Origin: an uncultured delta proteobacterium
Lineage (GTDB): Bacteria; Myxococcota_A; Polyangia; Polyangiales; Polyangiaceae
Reading direction: 5' to 3'
NCBI GenBank assembly: GCA_903858055.1
Contig: CAIOHM010000246.1
Span: 1 to 21,749 of the forward strand
Length of the DNA stretch: 21,749 nucleotides
Positions 8,264-15,801 of this stretch are shown here, piece after piece (the stretch's first letter is position 1; every line of letters begins with the position of its first letter). The notes below the pieces were generated by a model. It was not told where the DNA came from. It saw only the letters and a list, made by a program, of their open reading frames with translations, and made no database searches. The position numbers were made by a program, and so were the translations under genes.

Positions 8264-8294
8264 CGAAGAGCGAAAGAACGAAAGAACGAACGCA
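8264..8294. repeat. Short tandem repeat CGAAAGAA
   Basis: Two exact copies of CGAAAGAA (8271-8286) are flanked by a degenerate copy on each side, just after the PilZ stop codon. It is purine-rich on the plus strand. No function is evident. Confidence 0.4.
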
Positions 8295-8474
8295 ACTGGA
8301 GAAAGACACTGCGTGGCTCGGATCTTTTCGAGCGCGACCACCGACGACTTGGGGGAATGACCCGATCTCCAGCGGCACACCAAGCGACCTCGGAATCGAC
8401 GCCGGGGATCGTCGCGGCGCCCGCAAGTCAGAGGCGCGAGGGCTCCGCCTCGTCGGATGCGGCGCGCGGGGTGC

Positions 8475-8510
8475 ATTGCGCAATTCCGTTCACATGAAGC
8501 GCAATTGCGC
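8475..8510. promoter_or_regulatory. Candidate enhancer: two TTGCGC-type palindromes upstream of lipoprotein 1
   Basis: ATTGCGCAAT (8475-8484) and GCGCAATTGCGC (8499-8510) are perfect palindromes with centres 25 bp apart. They lie about 105-140 bp upstream of the start site predicted from the sigma-54 element. That distance is typical of enhancer sites for sigma-54 activators. The same half-site recurs upstream of the TerB-like gene, the OmpA-like operon and lipoprotein 2. Binding by the activator encoded at 11182 is inference. Confidence 0.5.
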
Positions 8511-8587
8511 CCCAGCGCACCGCCGCGTCGCTCCGGGAACGTACCTCGCGCCGCCACCTCCTCCAACGGTTCCAAGTTGAGAGCACC

Positions 8588-8602
8588 GGGCACGGGACTT
8601 GC
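8588..8602 (+). promoter_or_regulatory. Sigma-54 (-24/-12) promoter for lipoprotein 1
   Basis: GGGCACG, four bases, then TTGC differs from the TGGCACG-N4-TTGC consensus only at the first base and keeps GG-N10-GC. The predicted start site near 8614 leaves a 21-nt leader with a GAGGAG ribosome-binding site before the ATG at 8635. This supports that start over the in-frame TTG at 8599. Confidence 0.72.
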
Positions 8603-8634
8603 TCCCTTGCCGCGCTGTGGTGCGAGGAGCAGCG

Positions 8635-10404
8635 ATGGTGACAATACGAACGATGGTCTCGACGGGCATGGCGGCGGCGTCTCTCGCACTCGCGGGCTGC
8701 GTGGGCTACGACGGCGGCAGTGACAACGCGTCGATGCAAGCCCGGTCTCTCGGACTGACGGCCGACGAGGAAGAGACCATCCGCGCCGCGCTTGCGCAGA
8801 GGGCCCTCACCGCCGACGAGATCGCGAAGCTCGAGCGCGACCTCGGCGACGGGAACGGACTCCCTGGCGAGTGGCGTACGCAGTCCGCGCTGACTAACGC
8901 GGCTCGGGCGTTCAAGGGCGTCGCCGACTACGGCTCATGTGCCGGCGACATCAACTGCTCGTCTCTTCACTGCTCCCAGGTCAACATCTGCATCCCAGAG
9001 CGCACGCTAAAGTCGGCGGGTGCGTCCGCTTCGTTCGCCTTCGACTGCCGCTCGAGCAGGCTCGATCCTTCCAGCGACACGAAGAAGTGCGCCGCGATTC
9101 GGACCGTCGATCGGAATGGTGCGAAGGATCAGGGCGAGACGGACGTCGACTGCGGCGGGCCGAACAGCCCTTACGCGTGTCCCGTCGGCGCGAGTTGCTC
9201 GGGCGACGAGGACTGCGTGGTTGGCAGCTGTTCAGCGGGGACCGGCGCGTCGACGAAGACGTGCACGCTCGCTCGCCCGAAGCTCGTGGACATCGGTCGC
9301 TTCTGGCTGTCGACCGTCGCGCCCCCGAGCGGCGCCCCTTACTCGCAGGTCATCCGCGTATCGGCGGATCGCGCGAAAGCCCCTCAGATCGACGCAGTGA
9401 CGCGTGCGCCCACTTTGCGTGACCGAAACGGCGCTCCGATCGAGGCCGAGCAGACATTCACGTACCAACACGACACCTGCGTCGCTCACCTTCTCGCGCA
9501 GGGGTGCTCTCCGCTCGCGATCGAACTCCGGACGCGGGCCGAGTCTTACGAGCTCATCATCTGCCCCGTGAAGGACCTGCGGAGCTATGGGCCCAGCCCA
9601 AGCGTCTTCGGTGTCAACACGGGCGCCCGCGCGGGAATCGCCATCGCGACACGCGAGAAGCAGCTGAACTGGGAGACTGTCCGTCGAGCGTCGAGCCTTA
9701 AGGACGATCCGTTTCTCTGCAACCACTCGTACACCCGCGGCACGCGCGTGTTGAGTCACGAGGCGAGCAAGAACACCCCTCAAAACCGTGAAACGGTGGT
9801 CATTTCCGATGAACGGACGGACGGTGGCGGTTGGGACCAAACGACGTTCTGGACCGGGCCGACCATCACGAAGAACGACAACCTCTACAGCGTGAAACAG
9901 GACCGCTACTACGCGGGTGTCCGCGAGTGGGGGAAGCAGCTCGAGTACTTCCTCCTGGGCGGAGCGGCCTGCAGCGCGCAGCGCGTACGCATCGGCGAGA
10001 CCGCGATTTCGTCGTTCAGGGCGCGCGCCGGCTTCTCCCATGCGGCCTTCTGCAGCCGCTTCGCACCCTACGCCGTGCCCGGAGCGCCCGCGACCACGAC
10101 AACCGCGTCGACCTTCGCACCGTTCACCCAGGACGAGTGGTCGTTCATCAAGGAGAACGTCCCCTGGTGGAACGACTACGACATCTACTCGATCGACCCG
10201 GAGGGCAACCCGTACGCTCCCGTGAACATGAACATGCAGTACGGGTGGGACTCCATGCACCCGGGCATGAGCTTCGGCGTTTACGCGGCCTCCTTCGGCG
10301 GGGCGCTCGTGCCCACCTCGACGAACTACTCGTTCAATGGGGGAAGCGTCGCGGTTTGGGGCACGAGCAACACCGCGCCTTTCCAGTGGAACGTGCGCCG
10401 CTGA
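8635..10404 (+). CDS. CVGYDGG-family Cys-rich lipoprotein 1
   Basis: This 589-aa predicted outer-membrane lipoprotein has signal peptide 'MVTIRTMVSTGMAAASLALAGC' with lipobox LAGC and C22 as lipidation site; Val at +2 argues against inner-membrane retention. Blocks shared with the two paralogs at 18351 and 20209 are, in order: 'CVGYDGGSD', an acidic helical segment, 'C..DINC.SLHC.Q..IC', 'GETDVDCGG...CPVG..C...DC..G.C' (~168-205), 'DIGRFW', 'QHDTCV.HLLA..CSP', 'DPFLCNHS.TR', 'GAAC', 'NVPWWNDYDIYSIDPEGNPY' (W511, W512) and a C-terminal 'F.WN'. Cysteines are numerous and conserved, which suggests a disulfide-stabilised periplasmic or surface protein. GETDVDCGG-type Cys segments occur in myxobacterial exported proteins, but I recognise no catalytic motif and do not know this family. 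A GAGGAG site and a sigma-54 element support the start. Confidence 0.85.
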   Translation: MVTIRTMVSTGMAAASLALAGCVGYDGGSDNASMQARSLGLTADEEETIRAALAQRALTADEIAKLERDLGDGNGLPGEWRTQSALTNAARAFKGVADYGSCAGDINCSSLHCSQVNICIPERTLKSAGASASFAFDCRSSRLDPSSDTKKCAAIRTVDRNGAKDQGETDVDCGGPNSPYACPVGASCSGDEDCVVGSCSAGTGASTKTCTLARPKLVDIGRFWLSTVAPPSGAPYSQVIRVSADRAKAPQIDAVTRAPTLRDRNGAPIEAEQTFTYQHDTCVAHLLAQGCSPLAIELRTRAESYELIICPVKDLRSYGPSPSVFGVNTGARAGIAIATREKQLNWETVRRASSLKDDPFLCNHSYTRGTRVLSHEASKNTPQNRETVVISDERTDGGGWDQTTFWTGPTITKNDNLYSVKQDRYYAGVREWGKQLEYFLLGGAACSAQRVRIGETAISSFRARAGFSHAAFCSRFAPYAVPGAPATTTTASTFAPFTQDEWSFIKENVPWWNDYDIYSIDPEGNPYAPVNMNMQYGWDSMHPGMSFGVYAASFGGALVPTSTNYSFNGGSVAVWGTSNTAPFQWNVRR

Positions 10405-10462
10405 TCCCGGCATTGCCCCCCCCTCGGTTGTCCATGATGCCGTCTTGTTGAAGGCTACCTCG

Positions 10463-10753
10463 ATGGCTCTCACGTTGGTCATTTGCTCGTCGGAACGTCT
10501 CGACGTCGTCCTCCATCGGGGTTCGGTCGGAAGCGTTTCCGCCGCTTCGGAGGACATCTTGCGGGCCGCGAGGCTCGAGATCGTCGCCCCCGACGGGCGG
10601 TGGCGTTTGATTGCGGATCTCGACGTTCCGCGGTGCACCGAAAACCGAGACGGAACGTGGGTGCTCGCGTTCGACCGACGCTCAGGCGCGATCGAGGCAT
10701 TGTCGGTTCCCCGCGAAACGGACGCGCAACTCGTTGCGAAGGTTCGGGCATGA
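10463..10753 (+). CDS. Small unknown protein downstream of lipoprotein 1
   Basis: This 96-aa frame starts at an ATG with a weak GAAGG nine bases upstream, 58 bp after lipoprotein 1, so it may share its transcript. The protein alternates short hydrophobic strands and polar turns ('MALTLVICSSERLDVVLHRG', 'GRWRLIADLDVP', 'GTWVLAFDRRSGAIEAL'), suggesting a small beta-rich soluble domain. No signal peptide or membrane segment is seen. I recognise no family. An in-frame start at 10337 lies inside lipoprotein 1 and is not preferred. It has no counterpart between lipoproteins 2 and 3. Confidence 0.5.
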   Translation: MALTLVICSSERLDVVLHRGSVGSVSAASEDILRAARLEIVAPDGRWRLIADLDVPRCTENRDGTWVLAFDRRSGAIEALSVPRETDAQLVAKVRA

Positions 10754-11181
10754 GCCACGGCCGCCGGCTCGGCGACAAAAGCGGACGCGAACTTGGCGCT
10801 TCGCGAGACGAACGGGCTTGGCTTTCGAAGACGACGTGGAGCGGCGAGCGGACCCCGTCGACGCGACAAGCCGGGTGCACGACCGGCAGTTTCGCGCCCT
10901 TCGCCCTCGAGCGCGGCCTCGAACGACGTGATCGTTCGAGTGCAACGGCAACCATGCACACTCGATACGCATGAAGTAAATATGGCATCTTGGGACCGGA
11001 AAACCACACCAACCACACGGCCCGTGCTGACGGTGCAGAAAATTTTTCGCACTCACATGTACGGACCTAACCCGGTTTCGCCGGAACTGTCTTCATTAAT
11101 GCATCCCCACGGTGCTTTTGTGCTTGCAGCGACGGGCTCGCGTTTCGTACGGTGATGGAACCATCAACGTGGGGGGGGGGC
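10754..11181. other. Intergenic region upstream of the sigma-54 activator
   Basis: This is about 430 bp. A 74-codon frame (10750-10974) overlaps the previous stop as ATGA, but its composition is not convincingly coding. A different frame around 10820-10910 also looks partly coding, so a decayed gene is possible. The later part (about 10965-11110) is distinctly AT-richer and is the likely promoter region for the activator. A gapped inverted repeat (CGAGTGCA...TGCACACTCG, about 10938-10965) resembles the other TGCACA sites and could serve autoregulation. No GG-N10-GC element with good flanks was found here. Confidence 0.4.
11171..11180 (+). repeat. Run of ten G at the activator start
   Basis: Ten consecutive G residues end one base before the ATG at 11182. 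They fall between two sets of candidate starts (GTG 11152/ATG 11155 and ATG 11182). If translation starts at 11182, the run sits in the ribosome-binding position. If it starts earlier, the run is coding and slippage would shift the frame. Confidence 0.8.
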
Positions 11182-12321
11182 ATGTCGTTCCGAATTCGCC
11201 GAACGGTGGAGGGCGTCGAAGCTGGCGCGGGAATCTGTCCCTTGACGGACGACGACCAGCTGCTGTTTACGCTCGGGCACCACACGGACCATTCTCTCCT
11301 CATTTTGGGAGAGACCGGCGTCGGCAAAACGCGCCTCGCGAAGCTCATCCACGATGGCTCGCGTCGGCGGCACGCCCCCTTCGTCGTCGTCGACTGCGGC
11401 GCCATGACCGAGAGCCTCTTCGAGGCGGAGCTGTTTGGGCATCGCAAGGGAGCGTTCACCGGGGCCGTTCAAACGAACGGCGGTCTCGTCGCGCGAGCAG
11501 ACTCCGGCACGCTCTTCCTCGATGAGGTCGGGAATCTGCCCGCCGTGTCCCAGGCGAAGCTCTTGCGACTCATCGAGGCACGCTCATTTCGCGCGGTCGG
11601 AGACTCGACGGAGCGCACCGCCGACGTGCGGTTCATCGCAGCGACGAACGTCGACGTGATGGCCGCGGTCCGGTCGGGTCGGCTGCGCGAAGATCTCTAC
11701 TACCGGCTTACCGTAGCCGAGCCGGTGCGAATCCGACCGCTCCGTGAGCGCCGCGCGGCGATTCGCGAACTTTCGGAGTCGTTCGTGTCGCTACTCGCGG
11801 CTGGCGCGAGCGTGACGGGGTCGCTTAGCGCGGACGCGGTCGAGTGGCTCGAGCAGCAGCCTTGGCCGGGCAACGTGCGCCAATTGAAAGGCGTCGTGGA
11901 GGTGGCCTTCGAACTGGCTCGCGTTCGGTGGCTTGGCGCGCCACAAAGCGAGCGGGTGATCGTCCAAATTCAGGACCTCGTTCGCGTCCTCGGGGAGCGC
12001 GGAACGTCGTCGGAATCCGTCGCAGATTCGCCTGCGGAAGCAGACACGGCCCCACTATCCGATGAGACTGCGCCGCGAGACCCCAGACTCGCGCGTCCAT
12101 CGCCCCATGATCCCGCTCACCGCGCGTGGGTCGTCGCTCTCTTCGAGCAAGCGGGGCGCAATCAGTCGCGAGCTGCGACCATGGCTGGCGTTTCGCGCCG
12201 CACGATGATCAACTGGGTTGAGCGCTATGGATTGCCGCGTCCGCGCGTCGATTTTCCTGCGCGTCGGTCCTTGGACCGGGTCAGCGTCCGCGACGACTTT
12301 GGGTCGTCCGGCGATCGGTGA
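11182..12321 (+). CDS. Sigma-54-dependent transcriptional activator without sensory domain
   Basis: This is an AAA+ bacterial enhancer-binding protein of 379 aa from this start. It has Walker A 'GETGVGKT' (residues 43-50), 'ELFGHRKGAFTGA' with the sigma-54-contacting GAFTGA loop (90-95), Walker B 'GTLFLDEVG', 'REDLYYRL' near the arginine finger, 'WPGNVRQL', and a Fis-type helix-turn-helix at the end ('NQSRAATMAGVSRRTMINWVERYGLPRPR' region). ATP hydrolysis by such proteins remodels sigma-54 holoenzyme bound at -24/-12 promoters. Only about 20 residues precede the AAA+ domain, so there is no receiver, GAF, PAS or FHA domain. Control must come from expression level, a partner protein or direct modification. 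Starts at GTG 11152 or ATG 11155 are alternatives, with the G10 run then encoding Trp-Gly-Gly-Gly. It lies among several sigma-54-type promoters and is the obvious candidate to drive them. Confidence 0.92.
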   Translation: MSFRIRRTVEGVEAGAGICPLTDDDQLLFTLGHHTDHSLLILGETGVGKTRLAKLIHDGSRRRHAPFVVVDCGAMTESLFEAELFGHRKGAFTGAVQTNGGLVARADSGTLFLDEVGNLPAVSQAKLLRLIEARSFRAVGDSTERTADVRFIAATNVDVMAAVRSGRLREDLYYRLTVAEPVRIRPLRERRAAIRELSESFVSLLAAGASVTGSLSADAVEWLEQQPWPGNVRQLKGVVEVAFELARVRWLGAPQSERVIVQIQDLVRVLGERGTSSESVADSPAEADTAPLSDETAPRDPRLARPSPHDPAHRAWVVALFEQAGRNQSRAATMAGVSRRTMINWVERYGLPRPRVDFPARRSLDRVSVRDDFGSSGDR

Positions 12322-12460
12322 GCCGCGACGAGACACGGTGCACACGCCATTCAAACGGGACGTCGTTGAGCTCCGCCACCGGCTCGCGCGGTTGCCGACG
12401 CTTGCGGTTCACGAAAGGTCGCGCGGCGCCGCAGCAATCATGAAGGCCGGGCACGTGACC

Positions 12461-12482
12461 TTGCACAGCGCAACGTTGCACA
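12461..12482. promoter_or_regulatory. Candidate enhancer: TTGCACA half-sites upstream of the TerB-like gene
   Basis: TTGCACA occurs at 12461-12467 and 12476-12482 with GCGCAACG between them. GCGCAACGTTGCAC is a near-perfect palindrome of the GYGCAA/TTGCRC half-site. The cluster lies about 100-122 bp upstream of the start site predicted from the element at 12557, matching the geometry at lipoproteins 1 and 2. Confidence 0.5.
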
Positions 12483-12556
12483 CATGAAGGCCACAATGCC
12501 GTGCACGTGCAGGACAGAACACGCGCCGCACCTCGGAAATGCGAGGGACATCATGA

Positions 12557-12571
12557 TGGTATGCGACTTGC
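12557..12571 (+). promoter_or_regulatory. Probable sigma-54 (-24/-12) promoter for the TerB-like gene
   Basis: TGGTATG, four bases, then TTGC keeps the invariant GG-N10-GC and a perfect -12 element, with two mismatches in the -24 element. The predicted start is near 12583. It is weaker than the other candidates by sequence but is supported by the enhancer-like cluster upstream. Confidence 0.55.
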
Positions 12572-12811
12572 TCTCCAGCGGAGCGTGAGAACCCAACGAG
12601 AACGAGGGTCGGCGGTCCAACGTTGGGGGACCTTTCGTTTCGCGTTCGGGTTCCGTCCGCGCGATGGAGCGCGGGTCGGTCCTGAGCACGCAGCTCACCC
12701 GCGGAGGCGCAGCAGTCGTCGCGGGCTGGTCGGACTCACGGGCCGCTCGAACGTCGTGGTTTCGCAGCCTTGCCCGACAAACGCTGGCTTTAGGGAAAGT
12801 GTCGAGAAGTC

Positions 12812-13261
12812 ATGTTGACGCAAGCGCAATCGGTCTTGGTGTTGGGTCTCATCGCCATGGATGAAGGGACGGCACCTTTGTCGGGTCGCGAAATGGAGTC
12901 GGTGTTGGTGCGCCGGGTCGCGCAAGTCGAGTTCATTCGCTCCGAGTCGGCTTCCATCGGCGGGCAGAGCGATATCTCCGAGACCGATTGGGGCGTCGCG
13001 AACGCTTGGGTGAGCGAGCTGCTTCCCTACGGCTACAAAGTCGCCTTGCGACCGCTCTTGAGCGAGCTTCTCGAGGACTTCTCTCGATCACAGGTGCGCC
13101 GAACGCTCGAGCTCGTCAGCGCCGTCGTGCAGTGGGACGGAGCGGTCTCGGTGGACGAAGCGTTGTACTTCGAGGAGCTGGCGCGCGTTGCGAAGCTGAA
13201 CGACAAGGCCACGCTTGACGACTTGCTCCGCGTCGGCCGCCGACTCGCCCGCGCGTCGTGA
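12812..13261 (+). CDS. TerB-like domain protein
   Basis: This is a 149-aa soluble, helical protein. The C-terminal half ('RRTLELVSAVVQWDGAVSVDEALYFEELARVAKLN...LDDLLRVGRRL') resembles the TerB (tellurite-resistance B) fold, in which an acidic helix pair with a 'DG.....E...' loop can hold metal ions. The N-terminal part ('QSVLVLGLIAMDEGTAPLSGREMESVLVRR') shows a second, weaker copy of the same kind of helix-loop-helix. TerB-like domains are often associated with membrane-linked stress or conflict systems, which would fit the DUF4407/OmpA-like operon downstream. There is no signal peptide. GAGAAG lies 4-9 nt before the ATG. The family call is from pattern memory and needs a profile search. Confidence 0.55.
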   Translation: MLTQAQSVLVLGLIAMDEGTAPLSGREMESVLVRRVAQVEFIRSESASIGGQSDISETDWGVANAWVSELLPYGYKVALRPLLSELLEDFSRSQVRRTLELVSAVVQWDGAVSVDEALYFEELARVAKLNDKATLDDLLRVGRRLARAS

Positions 13262-13330
13262 GTCCATTCACGACACGCGCAGCAGGGAGACGATCCATCG
13301 GGCGAAGCGGGTGTGAAGGCGCCTGAGTCA

Positions 13331-13345
13331 CTGCACAACATGTGC
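13331..13345. promoter_or_regulatory. Candidate enhancer: TGCACA/TGTGCA inverted repeat upstream of the OmpA-like operon
   Basis: TGCACA and TGTGCA form a perfect 6-bp inverted repeat with a 3-nt spacer, about 129-143 bp upstream of the start predicted from the sigma-54-type element at 13448. The half-site is the one found at the other sigma-54-type promoters of the cluster. Confidence 0.5.
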
Positions 13346-13447
13346 AAGGGGACGCTTCACTCGCACGGAAAATACGAAGAAGAACCGGAGAACAAACATC
13401 GGCCCGGGTCTTGCGTGGGGTGCATGACGGAGTGCGGCGGGTCATGT

Positions 13448-13462
13448 TGGCACGAGGGTGGC
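13448..13462 (+). promoter_or_regulatory. Probable sigma-54 (-24/-12) promoter for the OmpA-like operon
   Basis: TGGCACG, four bases, then TGGC has a perfect -24 element and one mismatch in the -12 element (TTGC to TGGC), keeping GG-N10-GC. The predicted start is near 13474, about 75 nt before the ATG at 13550. It would drive four overlapping genes to 18126. Confidence 0.6.
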
Positions 13463-13549
13463 GCGGATGAAGTCGACGGAGCGTGATGCGCGTGTGCGCG
13501 TGGGTTGTTGCTCACGACGCGGACGCCCCCGGCGGACAGGGGACACGAA

Positions 13550-15286
13550 ATGAGCGTGCTCGCGACGGAGGAGCAAGCCCCTCCCGAGGAGTGGATGGCG
13601 TGCTCCTTCGAGGGGTTCGCGGTGGGCTCGCTCCCGCCCAAGCCACCCGGTCCCAGCGTGTCCGACTCGGTTTTCGTCGAGTCCTCGGCGTTTCGTTTTC
13701 GTGTCGTTCGCGGCCGCGCGGACGACATCATGCCGGCGCCCGCCCCCCAGCATGCGCGGCGCAGCGACCGGTACGTCGAGATCGATCGACTCGACGAGTT
13801 GTACGTACCCAACGGCCAACATTCGGGCTCGCAGCGCCCCGAGTGGCGCGCGGTCCGCATTCGTGGTGCACGCCTCTACGATCTCGACCTCCTACCGCTC
13901 GACAACGACGGGCTGCGGTCGCACAGCCTCATCACCGCGACGCTGTACTTCGATGCCAACAAAGTGTCGTTCGACGCGGAAGAACCTTCAAACGTTTCGA
14001 CAGAGGCTTCGGAGGAAACACCGAGTCGACACCCCGGCCTCGGTGCTTGGTTCGTCTCGCCGTTCACGCCCCTGACTGTCCTCGGGGACTTCGCCGTTTT
14101 GGCGTACGTTGCCATGCATTGGCGGACGTGTCCGTGGGGCCTCTTTCGCTTCGCTTTTGCCTACAGCCTCCTCCGAGGGCTCCATGCGTTCGCCCCCCTG
14201 GCAAAGCTTCGCGCTCGCGTCGTCCGTTGGGCAGAGCGGACGCCGATCGGGTCGGCCAGCCTTTGGCTCTCCTGGTTCCTCTCTTCCTGGTTTGGCATCG
14301 CCGTCGCCCTCGCCGCCTTGTCTTCGATGGAACGGTCGAGCTGCTCGTCGGAAGGATCGAACGTTCTTGCGCTCGCATTCGGCGCGGCCACGCTGTTGAT
14401 TGCGGCGCCGGCGCAACGGTTCTTGGCCCCGGCGGTCTTTGCCATTCCCCTCGTGTTCTCTGCGCTGTCGTTGACGTGTCCGGCGACGAATCCTCACTGC
14501 GGCGGCGACGAAGCGCAAGCCCAAGCTTCGCCCGCGACGTCAAAGACGCCTTCCCGCGCTGTGGCGATGCCCGCCGTCCCGTGTGAAGCACGCCCGCCGA
14601 CCGCGCCCGCCGATGCTGCGACACCGTCGCGCACGACGACGAGCCTCGGCTCTCATGAAGACGAACGAGGAAACGCCGAACCGGTCGCGGGGATCATGGC
14701 GACCCTAGGTGGCCAAGGTGCGCGCCTGGGCAGCAAGATTGGGGGCGCGGACTCGGACGAGCACGCGCTGCTCGAGGCAAGCGGCGCGGGAGAGCGCCGA
14801 ACGACGCTGGACGAGGCGGAGGCGGGCGACGACCCGTTCCGTGAGTCGTCGTCGATTCGAATGCACGGCGGCCACGACGCCATCTGCGGCAAGCCTCTTT
14901 TTGTACCTTCTTCGCTCGAGTTCGAACGTGGCTCGGCGTCGTTGCGCCCAGCAGGCGGTGCCGAATTGCGCCGCATTGCACGCCTGCTCGTGCGCCACAA
15001 AGACCGTACGTTCATTGTCGCCGCGCACGTGCCGGCCGGCGACGGAACCAACGTCGACGAGCTCTCGAAAGCACGTGCCCATACCGTCGTCGCATGGTTG
15101 AAGGCATGGCCAGGTTTGGGAGAAACGTCGTTCATCGCCAGAGGCCTCGGCAACCGCGACGGCCTCGTGGACGCGAACGGAAAAGACACTATCGCCCGCT
15201 TGAACGACCGCATTGAGATCGGAATGTCCTGCGGCGATGGCCCCGAACCGAGCCGAGGCCCCCAACCGCTCCGGAGGCCGCGATGA
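13550..15286 (+). CDS. Multi-TM membrane protein with C-terminal OmpA-like domain
   Basis: This is a 578-aa protein. Residues 1-165 are soluble, unrecognised and presumably cytoplasmic. Several hydrophobic segments follow (~168-190, 198-216, 236-260, 272-310), then a long Ala/Pro/Ser-rich linker (~311-445) and a C-terminal OmpA/MotB-like domain (~450-560: 'FERGSASLRPAGGAELRRIARLL', 'NVDELSKARAHTVVAWL', 'ARLNDRIEI'). OmpA-like domains bind peptidoglycan. Here the usual Thr-Asp of the first loop reads 'HVPAGDG', so the diaminopimelate-binding Asp appears lost, while the Arg of 'KARAHTV' is kept. Wall binding may be weak or altered. The ATG at 13550 follows AGGGGACACGAA; an in-frame TTG at 13505 is less likely. 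It is the first gene of a four-gene overlapping operon. Confidence 0.72.
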   Translation: MSVLATEEQAPPEEWMACSFEGFAVGSLPPKPPGPSVSDSVFVESSAFRFRVVRGRADDIMPAPAPQHARRSDRYVEIDRLDELYVPNGQHSGSQRPEWRAVRIRGARLYDLDLLPLDNDGLRSHSLITATLYFDANKVSFDAEEPSNVSTEASEETPSRHPGLGAWFVSPFTPLTVLGDFAVLAYVAMHWRTCPWGLFRFAFAYSLLRGLHAFAPLAKLRARVVRWAERTPIGSASLWLSWFLSSWFGIAVALAALSSMERSSCSSEGSNVLALAFGAATLLIAAPAQRFLAPAVFAIPLVFSALSLTCPATNPHCGGDEAQAQASPATSKTPSRAVAMPAVPCEARPPTAPADAATPSRTTTSLGSHEDERGNAEPVAGIMATLGGQGARLGSKIGGADSDEHALLEASGAGERRTTLDEAEAGDDPFRESSSIRMHGGHDAICGKPLFVPSSLEFERGSASLRPAGGAELRRIARLLVRHKDRTFIVAAHVPAGDGTNVDELSKARAHTVVAWLKAWPGLGETSFIARGLGNRDGLVDANGKDTIARLNDRIEIGMSCGDGPEPSRGPQPLRRPR

Positions 15287-15801
15287 CGCTCGAGGCGCTC
15301 CGCCAAGCGGCCATGCACGTTCGGGCGCGCTTCTCGCAGCCGCGATGCCACGGCGCGTACCCGCTCGAGATCGTGCGCACCGACGGCGTGGAGGCCACCC
15401 TGATGGTCCTCATGAGCGGCTACGGTCTGCTCGAGCACGACCATACGCGAGTGCGCTTCGACGCTACGGGCGAGGCGAGCGGCGTGGTCGCGGTCCCCTT
15501 GCGCGTCGAGACGGGTACCGTCGTCACTGTTCGTGTCCGCGGGCTCGTCGACCAGACGGCATACCGCTTCAAGGTCACCGCCAGCGCCCCGGCCGTGCGT
15601 GTTCCGAAGGTCACGCCGGTGCGGGAGCCCCTCATTCGCCCCGCCCACGCTCTCGCGATGCGGGTCGCTCCGCTGTCCGCCCCCTTGTACCCGCCCCGCC
15701 TCCGAACTCTTTGTCGAGAAGCCGTTCTTCCGCCACTCGCACCGAACGGCGTCCGTCTCTTCGCGCTTCGCGTGGTTCGCGAACGCATCTCTGTCCAATG
15801 A
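15283..15801 (+). CDS. Unknown 172-aa protein in the OmpA-like/DUF4407 operon
   Basis: The ATG overlaps the preceding stop as ATGA and is preceded by GGAGG, and its own stop overlaps the next ATG in the same way, so it is firmly part of the operon. The first ~100 residues are rich in beta-prone stretches ('TLMVLMSGYGLLEHDHTRVRFDATG', 'VVAVPLRVETGTVVTVRVRGL'), suggesting a small beta-sandwich. The C-terminal ~70 residues are Pro/Arg-rich and probably extended. No signal peptide or membrane segment is seen, so it is probably cytoplasmic and may bind one of the membrane partners. I recognise no family. Confidence 0.75.
   Translation: MTLEALRQAAMHVRARFSQPRCHGAYPLEIVRTDGVEATLMVLMSGYGLLEHDHTRVRFDATGEASGVVAVPLRVETGTVVTVRVRGLVDQTAYRFKVTASAPAVRVPKVTPVREPLIRPAHALAMRVAPLSAPLYPPRLRTLCREAVLPPLAPNGVRLFALRVVRERISVQ

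Larger units (their letters stand above)
8252..8634. other. Intergenic region upstream of lipoprotein 1
   Basis: This is about 380 bp with no convincing gene. It contains a short tandem repeat at its start, the ATTGCGCAAT/GCGCAATTGCGC palindrome pair and the sigma-54 element of lipoprotein 1, each listed separately. Confidence 0.5.
12322..12811. other. Intergenic region upstream of the TerB-like gene
   Basis: This is 490 bp without a convincing gene. It holds two copies of CATGAAGGCC (12439-12448 and 12483-12492), each followed within about 20 bases by CACGTG, a cluster of TTGCACA half-sites, and a sigma-54-type element at 12557. From that element the leader of the TerB-like gene would be about 230 nt, long enough to hold regulation or an unrecognised short gene. 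Confidence 0.5.

Noticed and set aside
10750..10974. 74-codon frame overlapping the stop of the gene at 10463
   Set aside because: The ATGA overlap is suggestive, but codon composition decays along it, the product is Arg/Ser-rich, and a competing frame looks as good. Possibly a gene remnant.
9232..11052. Long minus-strand frame opposite lipoprotein 1 (606 codons)
   Set aside because: It lies opposite a gene whose frame is supported by two paralogs, and the translation shows no domain.
12449..12464. GGGCACG followed by TTGC, resembling a sigma-54 promoter
   Set aside because: The spacing between GG and GC is 11, not 10; sigma-54 spacing is strict. The element at 12557 fits better.
12664..12864. 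66-codon frame before the TerB-like gene
   Set aside because: It overlaps the TerB-like start by about 50 nt in another frame, has no ribosome-binding site and no recognisable features.
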